64,000 bases of DNA from assembly GCA_008711295.1 (NCBI GenBank), contig VUYV01000739.1, positions 99,913 through 163,912 on the forward strand, written 5' to 3'. This document shows, in pieces, positions 11,301 through 22,484 of this stretch. The stretch comes from Anarhynchus alexandrinus (Eukaryota > Chordata > Aves > Charadriiformes > Charadriidae). A program made the translations under genes and the position numbers. The notes below the pieces were generated by a model that saw only the letters and a list, made by a program, of their open reading frames with translations, had not been told where the DNA came from and ran no database searches. Each line of letters begins with the position of its first letter. The stretch's first letter is position 1.

Positions 11301-11540
11301 TAAAAGTAAGCATGTAAAAAGTGTTATGGAAACAGAGCGTGGCCCCTTGGAGTTTTCAAGGGTGGAAGTTGGGCTGTGCACATGCCCCGCATCCAGCTCC
11401 TGCGCCCCTTTGCTGGGAGCGCATGCGGAAGGGCAGTGGGAGTCGTTATTTGTCCTGGAAATTAATGAGTCCCTTGTGATGTCATTTTGCTTTAAGTGCA
11501 CCTTTGCACACAAGCTGACCTTTTTTCCAGGCTAGCTGCT
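8351..11540. other. Non-coding stretch, no gene seen
   Basis: Mixed-composition DNA. A degenerate tandem pair lies at 9945-9995 (two 23-base units matching at 20 positions, starting GAGAACAT). A GC-richer part at 10780-11110 has open frames in several reading directions but no recognisable protein. Nothing here supports a gene. Confidence 0.5.
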
Positions 11541-11550
11541 GCTTTGTTTG

Positions 11551-11597
11551 TGGGTGTGCGCACGTGCGTGTGTGCGCGCGCGCGCGTGTGTGTGCAT
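11551..11597. repeat. Alternating purine-pyrimidine (GT/GC)n tract
   Basis: About 47 bases alternate G/C and T/C steps, including an uninterrupted GCGCGCGCGCGC core flanked by GTGTGTG. Such sequence is the classic Z-DNA-prone type. It sits between two unique-looking blocks with homeodomain-like AT cores (AATTAATGAG before, CATTAATGG after). Confidence 0.85.
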
Positions 11598-14207
11598 CTT
11601 GTACGTCACTGGGAACACATTAATGGCCATCAGGAACATTTCTTTTGGAATCCTCACAGATATCCCTAGCGATCCAATTTGAAGCATTGCCTGGAAAATG
11701 ATTAACTCCTCTCTTTGGTCTATAAGGGATAGGATTACAGAAATCTGCTCCGCCGTTTCGGGCCACGGCCAGCTCATTCCTGTAGACATCCTCATGTTCC
11801 TCTCCGGGGACCTGCGCTTTTAGGGAGTCCTGCACGTAAGCTATTGTTGCATCTGAAGGCCAAACTGTTCCATTTAAGCACGGATCCATAAAAGTGGCTG
11901 TACTACAAAGCCCTAGGGAAAGACCGGGTTGAAAACAGCCAGCTGAGCCGTGACAGAGTGAAAATAGCACCCTGCTCTAACGTCAGCTACCCCCCTCGGC
12001 CTTCTTTTTCCCCGCTTTCCTCATCTTTTTCACGAGATTCGTTATTGGTGATGGTTTCTGTGTGTGGAAATAATGACTTCAAATATACCCCAAGGGTTGT
12101 GAGGTGAGCTATGCAGTTAACATGCACAGTTGCTGTCATTGTTCCCCTAATTATTGAAAATTGGCCTAAGTTCTCTATTTCCCCATGCAGTCGCGGGACC
12201 TGCGTGTTAAAGCACAGGCAGAGCTGAAAAACGAATGCGAGAGTTGTAATGCCACAACTTGCTCGCTTAGGAACGGACTTCTTTGGTTAAGGGTTTAAAA
12301 TAGAAGCTCTGAAGATTTGTTAGGACAGCTCATCCTCGCACACGTAACCGTTCGCTCCGTTCCCTTCCATCCAGCATCTTCCCCCCAGCACTCCAGTTCC
12401 CAGGGACTCCCCCCAACTCCCCAGCGCCACGGGTCTCTTTCTGTATATAATAGGAAAAGTAGCGTGATAAACCTATTTCTTCAGCTTTGTATGCTTCTCA
12501 TCAACTCGTTTGCTCTTGGCTCATCTCACTGGAGGGGGGTCCACTATGAACAGCCCCAAAAAAGCTCCAGTAGTCCTGGACCCCGCCAGTGTTTCAGGCA
12601 CACCGGTGGGGTCTCCTCACACCGAACCTGTTTTTTTTTGTCCAATTCACACCAGTTTCCCGGCCTTCAGTCACAGATATCACCGAAGATGGGTTAAGCC
12701 ATGGCCTGTCTTTAACTTGCCTTTCACCAACGCCTTTTTTTTGGTACTTTTCTCCCCACCCTGCCCTGGCTCAGCAGCACAGGGATTGGGCCGCCCTGAC
12801 ACCAGTGCCCTGCCCAAGGTGGGGTGGGCTGAGGGCCCTGGGGCACCCCGACATCCTCTTCCACCCGCCACAGGGGATCAATCTGTCAGGGATGAAGAAA
12901 ACCATTACAGAGACAGAGCAGACACATGGCACGGCCACCCAGTTGCCTCCGCACAGGGTTTCCATGTGGCCCACCGGCTGTTTTGTTGACGTGTGTGGAG
13001 CAACTGGAAGTTATTGAAAAACTCTCTCTTAATTACACCGATAGACTCTCAGAAGAAACCGCCAGGTGATAAAAGCTGTAAAATGAGAATTACTGCCTCC
13101 AAGCAAGGGTAGTGAGCAGCGTGCAACTTGACGAGGGGCTGCAAGCCCTCTGCGGCACTCGCAGACCTCCATGGGGTGTCTCTGAGAGGTTTTTGTGGTG
13201 GGGCAGCCTGTATCAGTGGGGTTTCGGACCCACAGTAGTCCCGATGTTTCCACCTGAGGCCGTTTGCACCGGTGGAGCCCAGGGATGGCCATGGCAAGGG
13301 GCCATGGCAAAGGGTGGCAGCAGAGGCCTCCCCATAGGGCTGAAGGAAGGTCTGGCCGGGATGGAAGGCACCATGTGGGCCCACCAGCCGCCAGGCTCAC
13401 CAGAAGAATAACAAACCCTGTGATTTTCTCCATAATTGCACCTCTTGGATGCCATTGCTCACAGCTTTATGCTTTTTCATACCCCCTGAGGCATGTTATT
13501 ACTCCCCAGCAGCCACGGCATGGTACACTTTATTGCTTAATTACATATCCCCAGTCTGAGTAACGTCTCTGTCTGCTAGGCTTGTCAAGCCCTATTAACC
13601 AGTATCATTAGCCTTCCAGCTCTGAAAAGCCTGGTGAAAGATGCCCCGAGATTATCCAATGGATATTTTATCATCGTTGCGTCTTTAGCGTGAATAGCTC
13701 TGATGTCTACTCTTCCCTTTTTGAAGGCTAAAAATGAATGTGGAGGAGTTTGGTGGTTGCCATCCCGCTCTTACTGGGGTTGTACTGCCTAGTGGCTGTG
13801 CCCATGGAGGTGGAGGAAGGACATGGCCTTTCTTTGGTGGCGGTGGCAGCGATCACAGCCATGGTCTCCATCATGGGGTAATCGAAAGCAATGCCTTCCC
13901 ACAGAGTGACGTCTGCTTCAACTTTGCCTTGCTGATATTTGTGAAACCTCTAATTAGGTGCCCTTTCATTTTTTGGGTCTAAGGATGATACCGTGTTGTC
14001 TTCTATTCTCAGGAGTTTTAATACTTCCAATGACTTATGAAAAGGGCAATTCTGTCAGGCATTTTGTGACCTTTAATTTGGGAGAATGTCATTCCTGAGG
14101 ATGACTGTGGTCATTTTGTCTGCTGTGTTCCTCACGGTGATAATTTTGTGATGATGGCCACTCTAGAAAACTGGGCTACATTTTTCTACATAAAGTAGTA
14201 CATACAT
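11598..14207. other. Non-coding stretch, possible conserved blocks
   Basis: No gene or transposon is recognised. Open frames at 12317-13017 (+) and 13029-13455 (-) overlap one another on opposite strands in a GC-richer part and have no recognisable domain. Unique-looking sequence at 13480-13700 contains TTAATTA (13537-13543) and other AT-core sites and could be a conserved enhancer. Confidence 0.45.
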
Positions 14208-14236
14208 AAGTATGTATGTATGTATGTATGTATATG
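14208..14236. repeat. (TATG)n microsatellite
   Basis: About six TATG/GTAT units in a row, entered by CATACATAAG and left by TATATGGG. A simple tetranucleotide repeat. Confidence 0.85.
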
Positions 14237-15497
14237 GGCTACATAAGTGCGGACTAAGGAGGCCCATAGTAAGTTCCTTTCTACCCAAGCTGTATAAAAA
14301 GAAAACCTTACCTTCTTAAGTTTACTGTCGTTTAATGCCTACAGTGAGCTACCCCAGATGAACCAACTGGCTTGCAAAATCAGAAGAAAAAATTCTGTTG
14401 AATAGTAAGTTTGTTGGGAAAATTATATTTAGGTGATCCCAAAACTATTTATGAATTCAGGTCAAATCCTCTAACTAGTTACTCCTGGGATTTTGGTGGG
14501 TTTTTTTTTCCCCAGGAGTGGACTATTTCTTCACAGTCATTTTTCCCTTTTACTTAATTCAGGGGTTAATGCATTTGCCCAGAAACTGGGAGTCCCTCAG
14601 CCAGTTCCAGTCTGCACTTGGGTGGGGCTGGATAATCCAGTCCCACTGAATTACTGGCACTTTTGAGTATCTTAGGAAGAAAGGGCAGTACACCCGCAGT
14701 TTTTCCCATTGGACCTGTGTCCCCACAGTATAAAATCTGTATTTCCTGAGCCAGAGAAAAAGAAATGACAAATACTCTCTAGCCCAGTGGTTAGCAAATA
14801 CACAGGGGCAAGAATATATTAGATTTCAGTTCCTGCTCCGGTGACTATAACTTGTAAAAAATTGTAGGAGAACATCACAACACTCTAAGATTTGGCTATC
14901 CTGTAGCCTGGCAGCCATAATGCTCTCATATGAGATGTGGATTCCCTCAGGGCCCGGATAGAAATCAGCCTGCATCTATTGCTCCTTGGATTTAATCAGG
15001 GAATGAAATACCCTATCCTTTCTTTTCTTTTGCTGTTTATAAGAAGCAAATGTTTTATTGAAACGACTGTGTTTCAAGTCAAAGCCACGTTGGTTTTGCT
15101 TACTTTGGTGAGGAAACATCAATTTATTTAGATTTGTATATCATCTTTTTGACTAAAAGCAGTTACCCTCATGAATCTGTCAAGGTGGGGCCACATTTGC
15201 TTGCTGCTAAAGGAAGGGATAAAAAAAGCAGCTGAACTCACAAGAACTTGCAGTCTGGGAGAGGAGATGTTGTAAACGGAGAGCTGAGACAAAATAATCT
15301 GGTTTGCAGTTTGGGTGACACGGGTCATGCAGGCAACGGACTGTAGGCAGGTATTAGTCATTTGGCAGTTGTGTTAATAGTTAGGAACAACCTGAAGACA
15401 ATAACTGGATCTCACTCACCGCTTCGGTGCGCTTGTTGAAGGTGCTGCTAGCTCCCACAACCCAGCGCAAGCATAAGGCAAATATCCCCAAAAATCC
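14237..15497. other. Non-coding stretch
   Basis: AT-leaning sequence without a recognised gene or repeat family up to the CR1 copy at 15.5 kb. Confidence 0.5.
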
Positions 15498-15976
15498 CCA
15501 ACATAAGAAGGACATGGACCTGCTGGAGCAGGTCCAGAGGAGAGCCACGAGGATGATCCGAGGGCTGGAGCACCTCTCCTATGAGGAGAGGCTGAAAGAG
15601 TTGGGGCTGTTCAGCCTGGAGAAGAGAAGGCTCCGGGGAGATCTTATTGCGGCCTTCCAGTCCCTAAAGGGGGCCTACAGGAGAGCTGGGGAAGGACTTT
15701 TTACTGGGGCATGGAGTGATAGGACGAGGGGGAATGGCTTCAAACTGGAAGAGGGCAGGTTTAGATTGAACATTAGGAAGAAGTTTTTCACTGTGAGGGT
15801 GGTGAGGCACTGGCACAGGTTGCCCAGAGAGGTTGTTGAGGCCCCATCCCTGGAGGTGTTCAAGGCCAGGCTGGAGGTGGCCTTGGGCAGCCTGGTCTGG
15901 TGGGAGGTGTCCCTGCCTATGGCAGGGGGGTTGGAACTCAATGATCTTCAAGGACCATTCTATGATTCTATGATTC
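15498..15976 (+). mobile_element. CR1 LINE, 5'-truncated, 3' end of ORF2 plus tail
   Basis: The + strand encodes the C-terminal end of the CR1 ORF2 reverse transcriptase, from [21 protein letters not shown] through [20 protein letters not shown] to DLQGPF, without a stop or frameshift. The tail is ATTCTATGATTCTATGATTC at 15957-15976, the CR1 terminal 8-mer repeat. CR1 copies itself by target-primed reverse transcription and usually leaves such 5'-truncated pieces. About 15 bases of the usual 3' UTR (the 'tcctttccaacctaa' part) are missing here between 'caagg' and 'accattc'. The flanking open frame runs on beyond both ends by chance. The fragment cannot move by itself. Confidence 0.95.
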
Positions 15977-17630
15977 AGCTCATGAGACAGAAAGAACCGT
16001 TTGACCTCTTTTATTCTCAGTCTGTCCCATGTATAGGAGAAAAGGTGGGACTAGGCTGACATTTATTTTTCTGAGAAGAAACCAGCCTGTCTTTAAATTG
16101 TTCTTTGGGTTTTTCCATCTGATTTTATAAATGACATGTTATTTTACTGCACCCTTAACTGGAAACAGACCTAAGAGTTTTGATGAGAAGACGTTTTGAT
16201 GAGTATTTTTCTTAGTAGCTGCTAGTACTGGGGAAGGTGCCGTGGACAGAGAGTCAGGGGAAAAATCCTACGAAACACCAACTATTAAGCACAGGCTTTT
16301 GGGCCAGTTTGGGAATGAGACATTGCTCACAATAGTCTCTGCAGTTTTGCTCATTTCCTTATGCATCTGTTTTCACTGGGAAAAATAAAATTCCTTTCAA
16401 AGTCAGGAAGGATGAAAATACTGGGCATAACCTATAAGAAGGCTTGAATTTCAGCTTCACCTCTATAGGTGTTCCTAGTTAGCTAATGGGGCCAGCTGAT
16501 AGTGCTGCAGCACCACCTCAAAGTGTTAGCACTTTTCTCCCCTGTCCAATCTGATCCATACAGCAAACAGCTGAAAAGTTGCCCGATGACAAGTGTGGAA
16601 GATACTGAATGGAAATTTCCCAAGCAGATTTTAAGAGGACCGTTGCATCCCTGCAGGGCCTTCATGCTGGGAAGATGAGGCAGAATAGCCCAGAGCGTGG
16701 TGGCAAAGCAAAGAGGGCACTATATGGTGGGGTTTATACTCTGCATCCCTGTATGAAGGACAAAGACAATAAATCTCATCATGGGACAGAAAGGAAGACA
16801 ATGGTCCGAGCTGCCAGATCTGGAAAGGAGATTGGGCACCTGTGACCTGTGAGGAGATGAACCCCATGACTGTGAATTGGCAGTGGGGCATAACACAGAA
16901 ACAGGAGAAGTGCAAGAGAGGTAGTTAGGAAATTTGCTCTCATTTTACAACATGCTGCTCCATTTTGAGGTCTCCTATACAAGCGCTGACCCCTTCTAGC
17001 TTGAGGAAGCTGAGATGGGCAGGACAAAAAGGGGTCTTCTCAGTTTGGACATCTTGGATTTAGACTGTGAAACATCTTAGTCTTTCATCAAAATCAAGTC
17101 TTATCACTAGAGAAACCAGGGAGTTGAACCAACGCCCACAGAAGTAGGCTCAAACAGACAGCCCTGCTCTGTCCTTGAGAGTTAATGAGAACTGGGGGCC
17201 ATCTGTACGTGTCAGGAGCAGAACCATCTCATCCCCACTGCATACAGTAACAGGGCTGTATTGGACATCAACAGATCATTGAGATACTAAGATGGTCCAG
17301 AGCTCATCAGTTTGGATATTTTTCATATGAATGTCTTCAGGAGAACTATTACACAGTTTTAGCCTTAGTGGAAGCAGCAGGTGTCTAATCATGCCCCGTG
17401 GGCCTGAATTTTGCATAGTAGTTGCTCTCTACTATTTGCTACCTCAGATTTGCAGCAGGTGAATGCCCAGGCATTGAACTCTAGTTCCTGTGGGTGTTAG
17501 GATGTGCTGCTGTTTGAAGGGAAATGTGTAATATTCTGCCTTTGCATCTGTAAACGAATGGGTGGCTTGCTTTAGTTGCTGGTTACCAGAGAGAATGCAG
17601 GAGCCAGCATAATCAGCAGTTTCAGGATTT
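15977..17630. other. Non-coding stretch
   Basis: Unique-looking sequence between two CR1 fragments. No gene, RNA or repeat is recognised; open frames are short. Confidence 0.5.
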
Positions 17631-17885
17631 CATAGAATTGTAGAATCATAGAATGGTTTAGGTTGGAAAGGACCTTGAAGATCATCGAGTTCCAACCCCC
17701 CCTGCCATAGGCAGGGACACCTCCCACTAGACCAGGTTGCCCAAGGCCACGTCCAGCCTGGCCTTGAACACCTCCAGGGATGGGGCCTCAACAACCTCTC
17801 TGGGCAACTTGTTCCAGTGCCTCACCACCCTCACAGTGAAAACCTTCTTCCTAATGTTCAATCTAAACCTGCCCTCTTCCAGTTT
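17631..17885 (-). mobile_element. CR1 LINE 3' fragment
   Basis: On the + strand the element reads backwards: terminal repeat 'catagaattgtagaatcatagaatgg', 3' UTR 'tttaggttggaaaggacctt', then the antisense of the last ~70 ORF2 codons, ending abruptly at 'cttccagttt'. It is of the same subfamily as the 15.5 kb copy but shorter, with an extra C in the 'ccaaccccccctgcc' run. Confidence 0.93.
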
Positions 17886-18340
17886 CTCTCTAAACAAATA
17901 TAGGCAAGAGAAAAGCAGCAGCTTGCGCTGGAGATATTCTCATAAATTCAGTGAGTAAAGGCACAGGATTTGCCTTATGAGCTGCCAGACCACTCACAGT
18001 CCCCGACCCTACGGCACCGTAGAACCGTCAAAGTGCACTAAATGCATTTACCATTGAGCTCTGTGTAGCTAACGGTCCTGTCCGATCGAAACTACAAACC
18101 CCATTGGACAAGTCGTTTACAGGTGCATCGCAAAGACTGCACAGGATTTATTTTTATTTTTTTTTTAATTCAAGAGAAGCCTAGAATAACAAGCTAGTCA
18201 AAGGCCAATTTTAATGGGATCTGTCTCAACAGAAGAGTTGAACTAAGACACATGGCTCAGAGACAATATCAACAGATGAGATCCTTTCCTTTTTGTCTTC
18301 CAGAGGCCACAGCTGCTTTTCTTCTTCCAGGGCCGAAGGG
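17886..18340. other. Non-coding stretch
   Basis: No gene or repeat is recognised; a poly-T run lies near 18150-18167. Confidence 0.5.
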
Positions 18341-18643
18341 CACTAATCACCCTTAATCTCCCCAGGCAGCCTCCCTGGGGGCCTTCCCACCCCCCAACCC
18401 TGCCCAAGACCCCCCCAACACAGCCCTGGATGGGACCACTAGTCCCCGTGCACCTCTGTGCCAGGCTGTGGGTGCTGGGCTCAGGGCCTGGGACAGCTTG
18501 GGACAACTGTGGGGGCTTGTCCCTGTGGTGTGCTCGGGGACTGATAGCCCCAACCTAGGCAGTAAGAGAGCTCCTGGGCCATGGATGCAGGTGTGGGTGA
18601 GGCCCCAGGTGAGGCTGCTCAAGGCAATTAAGGCTTATTAGTG
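18341..18643. repeat. GC-rich element bounded by long imperfect inverted repeats
   Basis: The left end CACTAATCACCCTTAAT and the reverse complement of the right end, CACTAATAAGCCTTAAT, open two arms that stay alignable for about 50 bases (shared GCAGCCTC and CTGGGG further in) at roughly three quarters identity. Between them lie ~200 bases of GC-rich sequence with no coding sense. The layout fits a non-autonomous DNA transposon (MITE-like) or a fold-back element. No target-site duplication is obvious at the outer edges, so the boundaries and class are uncertain. Confidence 0.45.
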
Positions 18644-21160
18644 ACCTCAGGGGTTTAAGATCTTCTCCCACAGCTTTCCTGTTTGCTCTCAGAAGATGGA
18701 AGGGAGGAAGGTAGGCAGGCATTACTTTAAGTGCTACTCCTGTGGCTGGTAGGTGTGTTCTTGGTTATTTCTTGTATCCTATATTTGTAAATTTATTTTA
18801 TCTTATGTGGACTGGAATATCCTGTTGCAGTAAGAAAGCAGTCAGGTTCCTCTGGTGGAGAAACTTGTAAGTGTGGTGAGACGTATTGTGTCATCTGAGC
18901 AGGTAATAAACTGTCTCTGTGGGACAAGAGCTTTGCAGATTCCCAGTTGTGCTCAGCTTTAGGGATGCTTGTCTGTAGATGCTTGTGACACATCAGGAAA
19001 ACATGCCTTCCTTCTGGTGGGCTGCTCAGAGGGGGTGGAAGGGGTCACCCTGGTAGCTTATTTAGGATGGGCCAAGCCTAGGAGATCACGGAACTTGAAT
19101 TCTGCTGCTGGTTTGTCTGGGGCGGCTGGAAAATTTCTAGTGTCTTGCATGGCAATGTGTTCTTTGTGCTGCGAACCCATGGTCTGAAAACTGTGATATG
19201 ACTCACCACATTCAAACGTTGTGTTCATTTGTTCATCCCACATATTTGCTGGGTGACCTACGGACCAGTGTGTAGGCGTGTTATGTGGTGTGTATCCCCA
19301 GCTGTGCCCAGTTCACAGAGGATTTGTGCATATGGGATGCATTTGCTTGAGAGCCTGGTGTTTTAGGAGGAAGAGCTCATGCTTTTGAGCTTTATGGGTC
19401 ACTGCTTCAATTCTTGATTTGGCCAAAACGTCCCCTGGTGGGGCGCTCAAAGCTCTGAGGTTTGCTTCAGTTGAGTAGTGAAGCTCAGGGAAAGGGGGAG
19501 CAGGAGGCAGAGTTGTAGATACCGCAACACAGGCACAATAACTCTTGTTGCCACAACTGCACTAGGTTAAGTGCAATCTTCAGAAATATAAGATTGAAGT
19601 GTAGTTGCGGGTTCTTTGGTGGTTTTTTGTTTGGTTGGGTTTTTTTCTGGAAAGCCATAAAGACATGCGAACTCACTGATAGGAGTTCCCTTTCACCGAC
19701 AGTCCCTGCTGTCATCACTAAACCTGGACAGAGGCTTTGTGGATAAATATTTCATTAGTCTTTAAAAGGACATTAAATGTTCTAAGCAGAAAAGGCAGTG
19801 AAAGGTGTTACAGTCTTTCAGATTCTTCAGGAAATTTGGCTTGTATGTGTTTGTATGTGCACGAGTGTGCACTTGCCTATACGTATGTACATGGTGCAAG
19901 AATAAAAACTCTGTATGATAGCAGGGAAGGCTGCATCAAAAAGCTGAAGGGTGATCTAAGAGCCAAGGTGGCAAGTTAAGTACGCTGCTTCGTTCTGATA
20001 TTTCATATCAGTGTTTGTGAGAATGGTAGTTCTGAGGCAGAGTGTAAATTTTCTGAGTCTCTGGTACTTACTGCCTTTGGGGGGGATGTTGGAAGTAGAA
20101 GTTTTCTGGAGCACAATGAGCAGAGACACCCGGACACAGCAAACTGAAGGTGGAGAGAACGCACAGCTTTATTTTCAAGTAGCTGTTCCTTGGAAGCTCT
20201 AGGGTGTATTCATGGGTCCTTCTTCTTGTGGTGCTTCCCAGGGTTTTGTGCTGTTGCTGTCTCAGGGCAGCAGCTGCCACCTGGAACTGGAGGGAGAAAT
20301 TGCAAAGAACAGTCGTAACGCCGGATTGGCCTTCGGGCACTGCTTTTATAAAAGATATATGAGAAGTTCCCTGGAAAAAAACTGCCAAAGCATAGTTATT
20401 ACCTGGGGATCTGCCCATGAAAAGCAATGCGTAGGCAGAGACCAAGGCTCAGGATCTATTGAATTACTGGCAAAAGAAGCTCAAGGAAATGTGGAAATTC
20501 ACTAAAAATTTCCCAAAGCTATTTTTCAACAGAAGCTATGAAAATGGCAAATTCTGCTCAAAGTTCACATTGTCTTGACTTTTATTTGTTGTTCACGTTG
20601 CCATAGCACTGGAGCAGTACGTGGAGGTAAAAGGAATATGCTGCATGTCCCTTGCTGAGGGAAGCAAGCAGAGTGCCACCACGCTCCCCCCGAGCCCCCC
20701 GCAGACCGGAGAGCTGTTGCTTCATGCAGGTATAAGCTGGCACCAAGGTGTGCTAGAGATGGTTACCTAAAACCGGCCGCTGCCGTCGTAACCTCCCTGT
20801 TCTCCCTTTCACTGCGTAATGGCAGCGCAGCCCTGGCTGGCATTTCATCCCTGTCTGAAGTAGGAGCTGCCACCACGACTCTGCAGTCCGGGAAACTATC
20901 GCTTCGCACAGAGGTCAGGTGTTGTGCGGGTCCTGGCGCTCCTCCTGACTTGGAGTCATAGTTTTCCTCTTGTTTTCGGGCACTGCATAGCTTTCAGCGA
21001 CCATAACCACAGCTGAAATCCCAGTTGGCTTGGGGCAGGTTCCTTGCTTTAATTCTTGTAATCGGATTTTTATTAAGGTTTGAAGTTATTAAACTGAACG
21101 CTGTGGTCTCTGGCTAAGAATGATGGTGAGCAACAAATATCAGGACTATTCTGGGCAAGT
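18644..21160. other. Non-coding stretch with weak local duplication
   Basis: No gene is seen. A G/T-rich degenerate tract occupies 19611-19650. Two ~60-base segments about 197 bases apart (from about 20645 and 20846) share 'gccaccacg..ctc', 'gcag.ccgg' and 'gcttc', suggesting an old, badly eroded duplication. Confidence 0.45.
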
Positions 21161-21164
21161 ATAA

Positions 21165-21285
21165 TTCTGTGCTTCTCTTGCTTTTATTCTCTTCCTTATG
21201 CATCCATTATAGGGTATTGTTGGAGACACTGGGCTAGACGGCTCTTTCGGTCTATCAAGTAGTAGCTATTGTTACCTCCTTAAGC
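21165..21285 (+). mobile_element. Ancient CR1 LINE, 3'-end relic
   Basis: The string 'attgttggagacactgggctagacggctctttcggtct' (broken here for brevity at 21217-21254) corresponds to the 3' UTR end of old amniote CR1s, whose usual wording is 'gagacaggatactgggc' followed by 'tagatggacctttggtctg'. The preceding 'cttgcttttattctcttccttatgcatcc' also fits that 3' UTR. It is strongly diverged and is a separate lineage from the young CR1s in the window. Confidence 0.65.
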
Positions 21286-22164
21286 TTTACAGACAGAACT
21301 TATCCAGGGGGAAAAAACCCTACTTGCACAGAAAAAGTTTATTAAAATATTTACAACGATGGACCAAGATATTGTGTTATGCTTAGACTTTAAAGGGATT
21401 GTTTGTTCTCCGCTAGTGTGGAGTGTATCTTTCTGTTCTGCAAAAGTGGAAGCAAACGTTTATTCTTAGTGTTGTACTGCTGAGCAGAACTTGGTGGCCG
21501 AAATTGTTGAGCTGATACGCATGGAAACCCAGAACAATGACCTTTTGAGTCACTCTCAAAAAGGCTGAAGGTTCAGCACGTGTGAGGCAGTAAAATTGTA
21601 CCTCCATGAGAAGGAAGTCGTTTGTGCAAGCGCTGCTGTGCATGAGCCGGAGACTTGCAAGCTCTTCCTACCTTTGCAAACGAGCGCTTATGTGGGTAAG
21701 CCATGACTTTCAAACAGTTTGACCTCTTGCAGGTACACAGAAATGCAGATGCAACAAAAAAAACACAGGTCATGGGGAGAAAAAAAGCTAGTCACACTTG
21801 TAGTGAAAGCAGGTAGTCCGTGACACTGCTAGAGTTTATCCACAAACCTACTAGTGGGCTAAAGGTTTTTTTAGATAGAGAGCTTTAGAGGTGGGAAGAG
21901 TACTGTCTGAATTAAGAACTGATTTTTAGTTTGTCTGTATTATGAAGCTTGCCTGAACTGTTACGTTCCTTTTTAGTCACTTGTTTCCAAAAAGGGATGT
22001 GGTTCCTTGTGATGTGCTACCTTCAAAAATAGAAGTCAGTTCCTACAGATGCAAGTCATAAGGATTAGCTGAAGCTTATTGCCCTCAGCGTGACTGAAAT
22101 CGTTATTTAAAAGTGAAGAAGGACTGTTTGGATTTGTGTATCACATGCATGTGTAAATGACCTC
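21286..22164. other. Non-coding stretch
   Basis: Unique-looking sequence between an old CR1 relic and a younger CR1 fragment, with no gene recognised. Confidence 0.5.
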
Positions 22165-22484
22165 GGGGCCTACAGGAGAGCTGGGGAGGGACATCTTACT
22201 AGGGCATGTAGTGATAGGATGAGGGGGAATGGCTTCAAACTGGAAGAGGGCAGGTTTAGATTGAACATTAGGAAGAAGCTTTTCACTTTGAGGGTGGTGA
22301 GGCACTGGCACAGGTTGCCCAGAGAGGTTGTTGAGGCCCCATCCCTGGAGGTGTTCAAGGCCAGGCTGGAGGTGGCCTTGGGCAACCTGGTCTGGTGGGA
22401 GGTGTCCCTGCCTATGGCAGGGGGGTTGGAACTTGATGATCTTCAAGGTCCTTTCCAACCTAAACCATTCTATGACTCTATGAT
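22165..22484 (+). mobile_element. CR1 LINE 3' fragment
   Basis: It encodes the last ~90 codons of CR1 ORF2 (YRRAGEG..., then [40 protein letters not shown] and [14 protein letters not shown]), followed by the full 3' UTR 'tcctttccaacctaaacc' and two 8-mer terminal repeats (ATTCTATG ACTCTATG). It keeps the 15-base stretch that the 15.5 kb copy lacks. Inserted in the + direction. Confidence 0.95.

Noticed and set aside
12317..13455. Cluster of long overlapping open frames on both strands
   Set aside because: Frames overlap on opposite strands in GC-richer DNA, with no recognisable domain or convincing splice layout; stop codons are simply scarce there.
15427..16059. 210-residue open frame as a host gene
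   Set aside because: The product from about residue 25 to 178 is the C-terminal part of CR1 ORF2; the rest is read-through into flanks.
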